Shown: one piece after another, positions 37,129-46,461 of the stretch
Layout: each line of letters opens with the position of its first letter
How positions within the stretch are numbered: position 1 is the stretch's first letter
From: UBA9662 sp002729415
GTDB lineage: Bacteria > Poribacteria > WGA-4E > UBA9662
DNA: 57,693 bases
Assembly: GCA_002729415.1 (NCBI GenBank)
Contig: PBXZ01000150.1
Coordinates: forward strand, 1 to 57,693
Reading direction: 5' to 3'
Program-made: the position numbers and the translations under genes
The notes under the pieces: model-generated
Database searches by the model: none
What the model saw: only the letters and a program-made list of their open reading frames with translations
What the model was told of the DNA's origin: nothing

Positions 37129-37163
37129 CTATTGGCTGGACGATAAATTTACCTAGCCAATAG
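37129..37163 (+). terminator. hairpin downstream of the 36240 gene
   Basis: CTATTGGCTGG and CCTAGCCAATAG pair with one bulge around a 12-base loop, about 20 bases past the stop. There is no T-run on the + strand, so it may be only an RNA-stabilising hairpin. Confidence 0.4.
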
Positions 37164-37202
37164 CACTACCCCAAGATCTGTATAATCAATTAGGGGTTNA
37201 AA

Positions 37203-37735
37203 ATGAATATCAGTCAACCCAAAATGCGCTCAACAGTTCTGTCGGGCCNAGCTCTGGTTACCCCGTTTTTTTGTCCTGCAGTGCAGATACTCGNCATGTC
37301 CGACTACACCGTTGAAGANGNCTCAANTGGTTGCTGNAGTTGATGCTAATANGATAATTGGCATGGCTTTTGGGAAATTCAGTCAAAATAATTTCGTATT
37401 GGCTGCCTCATTGATGAAAAAGGCTAAACTNCCGGGTGAGAGATATCACGATAGAAGCTTGGATTATTGATAAGAGAATGATTGNATGNGGTGATTATTG
37501 GAGACATNAACTATCCAAAGGAAGGAGAAAGNGNCCCAATGCTGAGTTTGTTACTTGGAAATATAAGGATATCAATGAACATTTCCCTCATCAAGATTCA
37601 ATTGATGAAGTCAAGCTTTATGAATGTGCCCTGTCNGCGACAGAAATTAAGAAAAACATGANCAANTTATGTACTAGCAGTCGACTTAGCATGNAAATTG
37701 GNTGTAATGTNGGGAACAATTAAGCGTAATCGAAT
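37203..37735 (+). pseudogene. broken LamG protein with C-terminal tag
   Basis: An ATG at 37203 opens a signal-peptide-like stretch (MRSTVLSG...LVTPFF) that soon hits a stop near 37340. LamG pieces continue in another frame (DITIEAWI at ~37440, IDEVKLYECAL and ATEIKKNM to 37662). After a further one-base shift the frame reads AVDLA, KL, then GTIKRNR at 37677-37730, the same tail as the two intact proteins. At least two frame breaks plus loss of the central domain mark it as decayed, though N bases blur the exact sites. Confidence 0.65.
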
Positions 37736-37749
37736 TCACTNGGTACTTG

Positions 37750-38667
37750 TTAANTTATTTTGGTTGNTGGTTGTAACATTAATTCTTCAATNATAGCTGN
37801 CAGTTGCGAAGGGNNCACCCGTTCTTCGAGATAATNATGGNTTTTCCTTCCTGATGTTCGCCACTGATTTGATCCNTCTGGATCAACGGAACAAATNCCN
37901 CCACTTCCAACTGCCCAATAGCTAGAACTGCCTCGNACTGCGCATAGAACGGTTGCNGGATCCCAACTAGGCCGGTCCTCCCCTTGCGTATGCAATTGGT
38001 AGGCTTTTCTCACCGGATTGTCTTCCNAACCCAAATGGCAGAGACGCTTGCCTGTCATAATTTTTTCTCCAATTTCNAAGCCNCAGAAGATGATNGATGT
38101 TGGCCAGTTCTCGACAANAATCTGTGCCGCTAAACTGTCTTGTTGAAAATTCCATTCCGNNCCGTTTGGAAACTGNCCACCCATAACATACATAGNATTG
38201 ACTTTTTGTAAAACAAGATCATATCCGTTTAGTTGACTGTGTTGATCGGATTTGGTCTGTAATAGGTCTTTCAGGTTATTGAGTGGTCCGATAGCACATA
38301 TAACCACACTTTTATCGGCNTGCGATACCANNATCTGACGATATACTCCCNGCGCATCTTTAGCATTTNGACCATTTTTCAGTCGATTCGGAAAGTGTTG
38401 CCCCAAGTATCGGTTGTACCTTGATTCTGTCAGGAATCCGGATTGTTTGTAGGTCCCTACCGGGAGATGGCCTCTNCCATAATACGTGTTGATAGCATCA
38501 ATACANGGTGCNCCCCATTGATTAGAAGTNCAACACATGATTCCCAGAATCTCAGCCTCATTATTATTGGNCAATGCGTGTAGCACTGACATAGCTCCGG
38601 CATCATCGCAATCAGGACCGATGTCGGTATCCAAGATAATGGGGACTGGATTCAAAACTTCAACCAT
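37750..38667 (-). CDS. inosine-uridine-type nucleoside hydrolase
   Basis: 305 aa. ILDTDIGPDCDDAGA near residue 12 is the calcium-binding DTDxGxDDxxA motif with one insertion (GPDCDD), as in the more distant sugar-nucleoside hydrolase group. VVICAIGPLNNL and MGxQF are also conserved. It would split a ribonucleoside or a related N-glycoside. About 30 N bases make the C-terminal third hard to judge. No clear ribosome site. Confidence 0.75.
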   Translation of the reverse strand: MVEVLNPVPIILDTDIGPDCDDAGAMSVLHALXNNNEAEILGIMCXTSNQWXAXCIDAINTYYXRGHLPVGTYKQSGFLTESRYNRYLGQHFPNRLKNGXNAKDAXGVYRQXXVSXADKSVVICAIGPLNNLKDLLQTKSDQHSQLNGYDLVLQKVNXMYVMGXQFPNXXEWNFQQDSLAAQIXVENWPTXIIFXGXEIGEKIMTGKRLCHLGXEDNPVRKAYQLHTQGEDRPSWDXATVLCAXRGSSSYWAVGSXXICSVDPXGSNQWRTSGRKXHXYLEERVXPSQLXAXIEELMLQPXTKIX

Positions 38668-38722
38668 AAACTAATTCATGTGTATGTCAGCACGAAAATA
38701 CCCTGCCATTATACTANATGAT

Positions 38723-40300
38723 CTAGTATGATTTAGAGNCAGAGTATTGATACAACTTNAAATTCTCTGTTTGGTATATTAATCTGTAATTTTGTTTGAG
38801 TGATTTCACATCNGGATGTTGATCGTTTGCTCGCCAAGTTATTATATAATCTGTAATATCGTTAACNTACTNGAATTTCCAGTTNCCACCCTTGTAATGG
38901 AGNGGAAAATAGTGATATTTTGGTTCATAGTTGGCTACATAATGGCTGCCGTTCTCAAAACAATAGTAGCAAACNCCNTGGTAAAATGGTGANAGGTATT
39001 TNATTGGACCATGGTGTTCGGCACCAACTGACTCACTCGCAGTTTCAAGAATCGAGATGGATGAATTCGGNTTAATTAATTTAGNCCCTGNCATGAATTC
39101 GCTCATGTCNTTGTTGAGNAANTGATAATCGCGGGTTGTCANTCCAAGATGCCACAATGCCATTAATAACATTGTGCCAGTTAGAAGNTGCCGAAACCGN
39201 AGNGATTTAGGGACAATAAACCANCCAAGCAATATTGGAAAAACAAACAGGTTAATTCGAGGATTGATCCAACCTGGGGAACCGTAACGCCACGGTAATT
39301 TGAAGTAAANGCAAANNAGTATTANAGCTAGAANTAAAAAAACGTCCTGNGGACTAAANATCTGTCTTTGACGTATCCGTTCAATGATCGTCCAAANNAC
39401 ACAAAGACAGATGAATATNAAAAGAATCTTTGANACAATAATATAACTNTCGTTAAAGTAAACTAACGGTTCTACCTTCAAAAAATTATCCCACAGTTTN
39501 GTCCACGAAAGATAATGACTAAATTGTTGACNCTGATGGCGTTCCAGCCACTTTTCAGGATAAAGTGTTTCCGAATTGGTGAGTATAGTGTTGACCAAAA
39601 TAAAAAACGTAGGGGTAAGATAGCCTAAAAAAGACAGTAATTTTCTTAGGCTGTTTCGCCAATCGGAGAGATGTTCCAGAAAATGCGCGCAAGCAAAGAA
39701 AGACAAAGTNAAAACTAACATGGTGAAAGGGCCAAAATGAGAAAAATATGTACNTATTATTAGGAGATTCAATACAGCAACTTGGGTTATACCAAGNCAG
39801 GCTTTGTGTCTCCACCAATATCCGATGCTAATTAGACATAATGGGACAGCCAATGTGAAATTATAAAATCCCATCTGCATCAAATAATTGTAGCTATATA
39901 GGAAACCGAGTAGGGTAAATATTCGTAAGCGTNTATTGATTGCAGTNAATAGATAATAGAAGCTNAAAGGGAACAAAAGTACACAGATGGAAACATAGAT
40001 CTTTTCAGCAATGAGCGGCGATAGAATGTGGAGAGNGAGATAAAAAAAAGCGTAGTTGCTCCAATTAGGGAACAATGTCAAATTNAGATCGTANACCTGA
40101 TGAAATTTGGTNAANTCCGGATTNTTCCATTCCTTTAGAATGTAAGAATTATAGAGATGGCTAATACCATCTTGAGTTGGAATGAAGGTAAATCCCCATA
40201 TNGGAACCAGGTGAAGAAAACAGAGNAAACCTACTAATAACTGGGACCGATNCCGCCACAAAGCCTGCCAATTNTGTCTCATCAACCTAGTTTGAGTCAT
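38723..40300 (-). CDS. polytopic membrane protein, GT-C glycosyltransferase-like
   Basis: 525 aa with about ten hydrophobic helices and a C-terminal soluble tail of ~120 residues. The first loop, TFIPTQDGISHLYNSYIL, places an acidic residue and His after the first helix as GT-C enzymes (ArnT/PMT-like) do. Later tail motifs such as YCFENGSHYVANY recall mannosyltransferase-like proteins. This assignment rests on layout, not on a diagnostic motif. More than forty N bases are present. Confidence 0.6.
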   Translation of the reverse strand: MTQTRLMRXNWQALWRXRSQLLVGXLCFLHLVXIWGFTFIPTQDGISHLYNSYILKEWXNPXXTKFHQXYDXNLTLFPNWSNYAFFYLXLHILSPLIAEKIYVSICVLLFPXSFYYLXTAINXRLRIFTLLGFLYSYNYLMQMGFYNFTLAVPLCLISIGYWWRHKAXLGITQVAVLNLLIIXTYFSHFGPFTMLVXTLSFFACAHFLEHLSDWRNSLRKLLSFLGYLTPTFFILVNTILTNSETLYPEKWLERHQXQQFSHYLSWXKLWDNFLKVEPLVYFNXSYIIXSKILXIFICLCXXWTIIERIRQRQXFSXQDVFLXLAXIXXCXYFKLPWRYGSPGWINPRINLFVFPILLXWFIVPKXXRFRXLLTGTMLLMALWHLGXTTRDYXXLNXDMSEFMXGXKLIXPNSSISILETASESVGAEHHGPXKYXSPFYXXVCYYCFENGSHYVANYEPKYHYFXLHYKGXNWKFXXVNDITDYIITWRANDQHXDVKSLKQNYRLIYQTENXKLYQYSXSKSY

Positions 40301-40534
40301 TNNCTGGTTTAAATAATTGAATTNTNATAGGGGNCCAGATCACACAAATCTAACTTGCTCGATTAACAAAACCACTNCAGTTAAAAAACATGTTGGNCTA
40401 AAAAACTGTTCTATCATAATTAAATTTCGTGCTAATATANCCGAAATTGGATCTATGTTGCACTCAACACCCGAACAATATACCATGTTGGAAAAGTATC
40501 TCATATGTTTAAACCAATAAATACAACTATACTC

Positions 40535-43500
40535 ATGAAGAAATTGCCNTTGTTATATGCATCCTTGTTATTCATTGTCACATTTGNCCTTTATGCTGAN
40601 GGTGAAGTCGTNAGCTTTAATCGCCACATCCGTCCGATTTTGTCAGATGCATGCTACGCNTGTCATGGNCCTGATGCCAACCAGCGTAANGCCNATTTGC
40701 GCTTAGATACCAAGGAAGGCGCGTTTACTGAATTGGGAGGATACTACGCNATCANACCTGGTGATCCATCTTCCAGCAAGCTGATTTGGCGTATCACCCA
40801 TCCAGATGCTGAACAGCNGATGCCTCCNCCAGATTCTAATCGTCNTCACCCCTCCCAAGCAGAAATAGAACTCATCAAAAAATGGATTGAACAAGGAGCA
40901 AAATGGGAGGAACATTGGATTTATACACCNCCTCAGCGTTCAGCACTACCAGAAGTAGAANATGAAGAATGGCCTTTAACTCCAATCGATTACTTCATCT
41001 TAGCACGACTGGAAACTGAAAGGTTGAAACCATCACCACAAGTTGACCAACGAACACTGATCCGTCGGCTTAGCTTCGACCTGACTGGCCTACCACCCAA
41101 TCCACAAGAGGTTGANAGTTTCCTAACNGATCGAAGTCNTAACGCNTACGAGAANGTGGTCGATAGGCTACTTGCNTCGCCACGTTATGGTGAACGGATG
41201 GCCATGTACTGGTTAGATCTTGTCCGATACGCTGACACAACCGGTTATCATTCTGATGAAGACATCAGCATTTGGCCTTATCGAGATTATGTCATNAAAG
41301 CTTTTAACAACAATATGCGTTATGATCAATTTACTCGTGAGAATTTAGCGGGAGATCTTTTACCTAATGCNACTACGGATCAGAAAGTAGCTTCAGGTTA
41401 CAACCGGCTAAACCAAACAACAGCCGAAGGAGGNGCACAGGCCAAAGAATATTTGGCNATGTATGCCGCTGACCGTGTGCGGACTACGGCATCTGTTTGG
41501 TTAGCAGCAACCNTNGGTTGTGCGCAATGTCACGATCACAAATTCGATCCATACACAACCAAAGATTTCTACAGTTTGGCTGCTTTCTTCGCNGANATTC
41601 AGGANGTTGGTGTCTATGGGGGAAATAGCAAAAGAGATCCCNTAGTTCNGTTGCCAACCAAAGANCAGGAATCTGCGCTGAGAAAGATTGAGAATACTTT
41701 ATTTCAGTTACAGAAAGAACTGAATGCNCCCAACCCACAAATCCAAGANGGACAATTGAAGTGGGAAAAAGAGACGCTATCAATGCTTGATTCATCGGAT
41801 CCTGTAGACTTTGCTTGGATAGATGACGCACAAAACAATGGAGGGAAAATAGAAGGCGAATGGAAATTCATCAACAAAAATGAAGGTCCTGTTTTCAGCC
41901 AGCAGTTCTCTCGTCGGCAACAANCGAAAAAGGAAAAGACCATCCAACACNTTTTCCACGGCGCTAACCGGAAAATAACCCTATCTNAAAATGACACACT
42001 TTTNGCTTATGTATGGATTGACAAGGAAAACCCTCCTTTNACTATCATGTTGCAGTGGAACGATGGNAGTTGGGATCATCGAGCATTTTGGGGNCAGGAT
42101 AAAATCGGGTTTGGAGNAATCGGTACAGATACCAANGCNCATCGTTTTATAGGAAAACTNCCACAANCAGGCCAATGGNTAAGATTGGAAGTTGATCTNA
42201 CTTCAGTGGGACTNAAACCGGGGAGTGAAATCAANGGAATGTCATTTGCCCAGTATGGTGGTACTGCCTTCTGGGATTTAGCAGGCGTNCGAACNACGCG
42301 TGANTCACAGTTGCGATNTCTTCATCCAAAAGAAGTGNTAGCAGTCCTTCCANTTAAACACNTCATTAGGACTGCAGATCAACAAGAAACAGTCTCAAAA
42401 CATTATCGTACAATNACGCCACTTCTGGATGAAACTCGCGACAAGATCTCAAGCTTGAAAAAGGAAAAATCCGAGATTGAAAAGGATATTCCATANTCGT
42501 TGACAACCGTATCTGTTAACCCAAGAACAATGCGTATTNTGCCTCGAGGCAANTGGATGGATGATTCAGGAGAAANCGTTACTCCTAATACACCNACATT
42601 CTTGAAAAATATAGGGAGTGAAGATCAACCGGCAACTCGACTTGATCTTGCCAACTGGGTGGTTTCACCAGATAATCCAATGACAGCGAGAGCGTTTGTA
42701 AATCGACTCTGGTATCTTTTCTTCGGCACAGGAATCTCCAAAGTTCTTGATGACCTTGGATCACAAGGTGAACCACCTAAACATCCAAAACTTCTGGATT
42801 GGCTGGCAGTGGAGTTTGTGGAAACCGGCTGGAATGTCAGAAAGATGGTTAAGTTGATGGTAATGTCTAATACATATCGTCAATCATCAAAATCAACGCA
42901 AGAATTAATAGAAAAGGATCCATACAATCGGCTCTTAGCACATCAATCTCGTTTTCGGCTTGATGCCGAGATGGTGCGTGATAATGCGCTGTTTGTTAGT
43001 GGTCTACTTATTCCTCGTATCGGTGGTAGAAGTGTAAAGCCCTACCAACCTCAAGGATATTATGCTAATTTAAATTTCCCCAAACGAGTTTACAAACATG
43101 ATCGTGGTGAGAGTCAGTATCGCCGTGGACTTTACACGCATTGGCAGCGAACATTTTTGCATCCCAGCATGATGGCTTTTGATGCCCCAAGTCGTCAAGA
43201 ATGTACAGCTGAACGACCAAATTCGAATACCCCTCTTCAAGCTCTAACTTTACTGAATGACCCTAGCTACGTTGAAACCGCTCGTGTTTTAGCGGAAAGA
43301 ATTATTAAAGAAGGTGGAGAAACGGTAACAGATCGAATTAACTGGTGTTATCGATTGGTGCTGTCACGCATGCCAAACTCCAAAGAACTAGTAATTCTCA
43401 TGGAGCTATATAACAAACATCGTGAGCAATATAAAAATAATCTGGTGAGGGCTAAGAAGTTAGTTAACTCAGGCGAATGGCCAACAGCTGAAGACGTCGA

Positions 43501-43576
43501 TTTGAGTGAGTTAGCAACTTGGACTTCTGTAGCTCGAGTGATGTTCAATCTTCATGAAACTATTACCCGATATTGA
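40535..43576 (+). CDS. PSD1-type cytochrome c / DUF1549 / DUF1553 protein
   Basis: 1013 aa from ATG 40535 (an upstream ATG at 40505 adds ten residues before the signal peptide). After the signal, FNRHIRPILSDACYACHG carries the CxxCH haem site of the Planctomycete cytochrome module. DUF1549 (RRLSFDLTGLPPNPQEV, then the YADTTGYHSDEDISIWPYRDYV region) and DUF1553 (ARAFVNRLWYLFFGTGI, SSKSTQ, RQECTAERPNSNTPLQALTLLNDPSYVE) follow. These proteins pair with DUF1501 proteins, as here, and are thought to act in extracellular or periplasmic polymer breakdown. N bases stop abruptly near 42600. Confidence 0.92.
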   Translation: MKKLXLLYASLLFIVTFXLYAXGEVXSFNRHIRPILSDACYXCHXPDANQRXAXLRLDTKEGAFTELGGYYXIXPGDPSSSKLIWRITHPDAEQXMPXPDSNRXHPSQAEIELIKKWIEQGAKWEEHWIYTXPQRSALPEVEXEEWPLTPIDYFILARLETERLKPSPQVDQRTLIRRLSFDLTGLPPNPQEVXSFLXDRSXNXYEXVVDRLLXSPRYGERMAMYWLDLVRYADTTGYHSDEDISIWPYRDYVXKAFNNNMRYDQFTRENLAGDLLPNXTTDQKVASGYNRLNQTTAEGXAQAKEYLXMYAADRVRTTASVWLAATXGCAQCHDHKFDPYTTKDFYSLAAFFXXIQXVGVYGGNSKRDPXVXLPTKXQESALRKIENTLFQLQKELNXPNPQIQXGQLKWEKETLSMLDSSDPVDFAWIDDAQNNGGKIEGEWKFINKNEGPVFSQQFSRRQQXKKEKTIQHXFHGANRKITLSXNDTLXAYVWIDKENPPXTIMLQWNDXSWDHRAFWXQDKIGFGXIGTDTXXHRFIGKXPQXGQWXRLEVDXTSVGXKPGSEIXGMSFAQYGGTAFWDLAGXRXTRXSQLRXLHPKEVXAVLPXKHXIRTADQQETVSKHYRTXTPLLDETRDKISSLKKEKSEIEKDIPXSLTTVSVNPRTMRIXPRGXWMDDSGEXVTPNTXTFLKNIGSEDQPATRLDLANWVVSPDNPMTARAFVNRLWYLFFGTGISKVLDDLGSQGEPPKHPKLLDWLAVEFVETGWNVRKMVKLMVMSNTYRQSSKSTQELIEKDPYNRLLAHQSRFRLDAEMVRDNALFVSGLLIPRIGGRSVKPYQPQGYYANLNFPKRVYKHDRGESQYRRGLYTHWQRTFLHPSMMAFDAPSRQECTAERPNSNTPLQALTLLNDPSYVETARVLAERIIKEGGETVTDRINWCYRLVLSRMPNSKELVILMELYNKHREQYKNNLVRAKKLVNSGEWPTAEDVDLSELATWTSVARVMFNLHETITRY

Positions 43577-43646
43577 ATTATTTCTGGTAGCTCCCGTATT
43601 GGGTTAACTCACTACATTATAAATAGCATTTAAAGGATGCAAAAAC

Positions 43647-45083
43647 ATGTACGATTCTGAGAAAATAAAGTTGTCACAGACTCGACGGACATTTTTAGGT
43701 CGAACTGTTCGTGGAATTGGCTCCTTAGCTTTAGCCTCTTTACTAAACCCATCCTCCTTGACAGCAAAAGTGAAACTTGGTCAACAGGAGTGGAAAGGAA
43801 TTCTTCAACCAACACATTTTGCACCGCGAGCAAAGCGGGTAATCCATCTCTGTATGGCTGGAGGCCCATCTCACCTGGAAACTCTCGATTACAAACCGAA
43901 GTTAGCAGTGATGGATGGTAAACCCATGCCAGAATCCTTTACAACAGGACAACCTATCGCACAATTACAGGGAAATAGTGAACTAAAGTGCCTAGGACCA
44001 ACTCATCCTTTCCAAAAATATGGGAAATCTGGGCAAGAAATTAGTACAGCTTTTCCCAAAATTGGTCAAATAGCAGATGAAATTTGTATCATCCGTTCCA
44101 TGCAAACTGAACAAATTAATCATGACCCAGCTCACACATTCATGAATACTGGTACGGCAATTTCCGGTCGACCTAGTATGGGATCTTGGTTACTCTATGG
44201 GCTTGGCAGTGAAAGTGATAACCTACCAGGTTACGTTGTTTTAACTTCATCAGGAGGAGGACAAGATCAACCGATTGCAGCTAGGCAATGGCACAGTGGT
44301 TTTCTTCCTGGTCAGTTTCAGGGTGTCCAGTTCCATTCAAGTGGAGATCCAATACATTATGTTGGAAGACCAAATGGGGTAAGTATCAACCAACAACAGG
44401 ATGTGGTAAATACCGTTAATAACCTGAATGGGATCTTGAATGAGACTGTAGATGATCCGGAAATTTCCACTCGCATCAGCCAGTATGAGATGGCGTTCCG
44501 TATGCAAACCAGCGTGCCAGACCTGATGGACGTCTCCGACGAACCCCAACATATACGTGATCTTTATGGAGCACAACCTGGTGATGGATCATTTGCTTCG
44601 AACTGTTTGCTAGCAAGACGTCTAGCAGAACGTGGTGTACGCTTCATCCAACTTTATCATCGTGGTTGGGATCACCATGGCGGTATTAAAAATGCCATAG
44701 GTGTAACTGCTGGCTTGGTAGATCAAGCCTCCGCTGCACTTGTTACCGATTTGAAACAACGGGGTATGCTGGATGACACTCTAATCATTTGGGGTGGTGA
44801 ATTCGGTCGAACGCCGATGGCCCAAGGTAGTGGACGAGACCATCATATTCGAGGGTTTTCCGTCTGGATGGCAGGAGGAGGTATTAAAGGCGGTGTTTCC
44901 TACGGTAATACTGATGAACTTGGTTATTATGCAGTGGAAGATATAGTGCATGTTCATGACTTCCACGCGACCATACTGCATCTGCTTGGTATCGACCACC
45001 AAAAATTAACCTACCGTTTTCAGGGACGTGATTTTCGGCTAACTGATGTTCATGGTCATCCAGTCAATAATATTATTGCTTAA
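43647..45083 (+). CDS. DUF1501 family protein with Tat signal
   Basis: 478 aa; AAAGGA lies 9 bases before the ATG. TRRTFLGRTVRGIGSLALASLL is a twin-arginine signal, so it is exported folded. The sulfatase-like DUF1501 core shows HLCMAGGPSHLETLDYKP, MNTGTAISGRPSMGSW, YHRGWDHHGG and IWGGEFGRTPMAQGSGRDHH, with the metal-type Asp/His residues. It follows the PSD1 gene by 70 bases, the standard pairing. Confidence 0.93.
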   Translation: MYDSEKIKLSQTRRTFLGRTVRGIGSLALASLLNPSSLTAKVKLGQQEWKGILQPTHFAPRAKRVIHLCMAGGPSHLETLDYKPKLAVMDGKPMPESFTTGQPIAQLQGNSELKCLGPTHPFQKYGKSGQEISTAFPKIGQIADEICIIRSMQTEQINHDPAHTFMNTGTAISGRPSMGSWLLYGLGSESDNLPGYVVLTSSGGGQDQPIAARQWHSGFLPGQFQGVQFHSSGDPIHYVGRPNGVSINQQQDVVNTVNNLNGILNETVDDPEISTRISQYEMAFRMQTSVPDLMDVSDEPQHIRDLYGAQPGDGSFASNCLLARRLAERGVRFIQLYHRGWDHHGGIKNAIGVTAGLVDQASAALVTDLKQRGMLDDTLIIWGGEFGRTPMAQGSGRDHHIRGFSVWMAGGGIKGGVSYGNTDELGYYAVEDIVHVHDFHATILHLLGIDHQKLTYRFQGRDFRLTDVHGHPVNNIIA

Positions 45084-45360
45084 CTACATAATGTAGATCA
45101 GACNGTATTTTCAGCGATTGCTTTATTAGCAACTTTATAGATTCCTGNTNGGTATGTATTCNATCCAACCCCACCGGTTTTNCTATCCTCATTTGTAATN
45201 TCCCCTTCCTTCTGAATATCTGGAACCTATTACCTTAATTTTGATAACTATCGAGAATCNTAGTTGACNTCAACAATATTAATAGCCAAATTTCAGCTAG
45301 CAATTTTTACCATTACGCCCTTTATCCACTCAAGATCNATTAAAAAAATCACAAAAAANT

Positions 45361-45389
45361 TTGACATACCAATTTTCAGAAGATATCAT
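45361..45389 (+). promoter_or_regulatory. near-consensus sigma70 promoter of the 51-aa gene
   Basis: TTGACA (45361-45366), 17 bases, then TATCAT (45384-45389): a perfect -35, ideal spacing and a five-of-six -10. Transcription would start near 45396, leaving a leader of about 37 nt. Confidence 0.75.
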
Positions 45390-45432
45390 TGGGGTTTTTT
45401 TGNCAATTATATACAAAGGAGGTGAGATTGAC

Positions 45433-45588
45433 NTGCTACCAAGTAAACGGACCATCCAAAGCTTTTTGATTGCCAAAGAAACNCATGGGAACAATAAAGT
45501 GTGGGTGGTCCGACAAAAGGGAAAGTTTATTACCGCATTCAGAACAAGAAATGAGGCAAGCTCATGGATTTACACCAAAGAGAAGTAA
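45433..45588 (+). CDS. 51-aa protein, DUF2188-like pattern
   Basis: The start NTG at 45433 (base 1 is N) is fixed by a perfect AAAGGAGGTGAG (45415-45426) six bases before it. The peptide continues LPSKRTIQSFLIAKE, then VWVVRQKGKFITAFRTRNEA and a short SSWIYTKEK tail. The W-V...G...A..T+.EA pattern resembles DUF2188-type small proteins; that is a resemblance only. With its own promoter, ribosome site and following hairpin, it is a complete miniature transcription unit, probably well expressed. Confidence 0.75.
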   Translation, partial: XLPSKRTIQSFLIAKEXHGNNKVWVVRQKGKFITAFRTRNEASSWIYTKEK

Positions 45589-45611
45589 GCTCAATTTATC
45601 AAAATAGTAAA

Positions 45612-45657
45612 ATTTGTAAAAGGTTTGGGATGATGAACCCCTAAACCTTTTACAAAT
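45612..45657. terminator. strong hairpin after the 51-aa gene
   Basis: ATTTGTAAAAGGTTTGGG and CCCCTAAACCTTTTACAAAT pair over 15 perfect plus 3 bases with one bulge and an 8-base loop. The flank on the right lacks a T-run; on the - strand the flank is T-rich, so it may work in both directions. Confidence 0.6.
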
Positions 45658-45788
45658 AGCAACCTTTAGCAATGCAGTCTCCAAATGTTTTAATTAAACT
45701 ATATTATTTTCAGACCTAAATGAAGTTCATCATTTGAACATATTGTTCTTTACAAAGTAATTCACACAATTTAATTAGGAGAAAAGAA

Positions 45789-45878
45789 ATGTTAAAAATT
45801 AAGTTAGGCTCGTGTTGTATTAGATTAAAGAGAATTCAAAATGAAATGGATAGTAAAGTATCTCACAAAGAATGGTGA
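45789..45878 (+). CDS. 29-aa reading frame with good ribosome site (tentative)
   Basis: ATG 45789 has AGGAG seven bases upstream. The peptide begins MLKIKLGSCCIRLKRI and is basic with two adjacent Cys. It overlaps the first 38 bases of the 48-aa gene in another frame, so it may be a leader that sets translation of that gene. Confidence 0.4.
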   Translation: MLKIKLGSCCIRLKRIQNEMDSKVSHKEW

Positions 45879-45987
45879 TGTAACCACAATAACAGTTGCT
45901 GCTTCCTGTCAAAGTGAAGCGATTTCTAAAATAATAATGGCTACCCCTAAATGGTGCAAACTAATAAACTGCAAGATTGAAAAATAA
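45841..45987 (+). CDS. 48-aa protein of the repeated micro-gene family
   Basis: Begins MKWIVKYLTKNGDVTTITVA and ends PKWCKLINCKIEK, with three Cys (23, 39, 44) and a W-V-Y...ITV strand pattern. It is supported mainly by the gapless related copy at 20561, where the frame and stop are kept and substitutions are mild. The ribosome site is weak (AAGAGA), which fits coupling to the overlapping 29-aa frame. No function is known to me. Confidence 0.6.
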   Translation: MKWIVKYLTKNGDVTTITVAASCQSEAISKIIMATPKWCKLINCKIEK

Positions 45988-46071
45988 ACAGGGTTGTAGA
46001 TTTATGTCGGGGGATTTTCCGAACAAAATTAATGTTGATATGTCTAAGAAAACAGGATCTAGTTTTTGTAA
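45889..46071 (+). repeat. micro-gene segment, copy 2 (partner 20561-20743)
   Basis: See the 20561 entry. Covers the last two thirds of the 48-aa gene, the 16-base spacer, and the first two thirds of the 34-aa frame. Confidence 0.75.
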
Positions 46072-46108
46072 GAATCTACTTTTTCGGATAAATAACTTTG
46101 AAAATTGA
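46004..46108 (+). CDS. 34-aa reading frame in the repeat (tentative)
   Basis: ATG 46004 to TGA 46106-46108: MSGDFPNKINVDMSKKTGSS and a short tail with FC. In the copy at 20561 the same frame is open, has ATA in place of the ATG, and keeps NKIxVxMSKK, GS and FC, then a different longer end. No ribosome site is evident. Confidence 0.35.
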   Translation: MSGDFPNKINVDMSKKTGSSFCKNLLFRINNFEN

Positions 46109-46170
46109 CTGCCTAATCTTTTAAGGGCATTTTTGCTAGTTTATTTGAGATATAGAGGGGTGGAATTGAA

Positions 46171-46461
46171 ATGTTAAGGCGCCAAAAAGCCGATCAGAGC
46201 TTTAATGTCGACCAAAGAATTTATGATACTAAGAAACCTTGGGTGGCCGCGAAACAAAAAGATGAAAATGATCCATGTATTTTAGATTGCAATCCAGGTT
46301 TAGTTTTAGGCGATTTTATTTGCGAAATTTACAAATCGCTTGGAAAAGATATNATCATNAAAAAATTTTTGGAGCAATGTATTGTTCACANNAATANACC
46401 AAACATCCTAATAGGAATGCGAAAATCAATATTAAAACATCTCGAAGTGACCAAAAACTAG
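46171..46461 (+). CDS. hypothetical 96-aa protein
   Basis: ATG 46171 has GAGGGGTGG about seven bases upstream, a good site. Begins MLRRQKADQSFNVDQRIYDT; a middle stretch ILDCNPGLVLGDFICEIYKSL is helical and the end is basic. No signal peptide or membrane helix. Not recognised. It ends the chain of small genes. Confidence 0.55.
   Translation: MLRRQKADQSFNVDQRIYDTKKPWVAAKQKDENDPCILDCNPGLVLGDFICEIYKSLGKDXIXKKFLEQCIVHXNXPNILIGMRKSILKHLEVTKN

Noticed and set aside
45361..45432. 75-aa version of the small protein starting at TTG 45361
   Set aside because: That TTG is the -35 box of a near-consensus promoter; the perfect ribosome site fixes the start at 45433.
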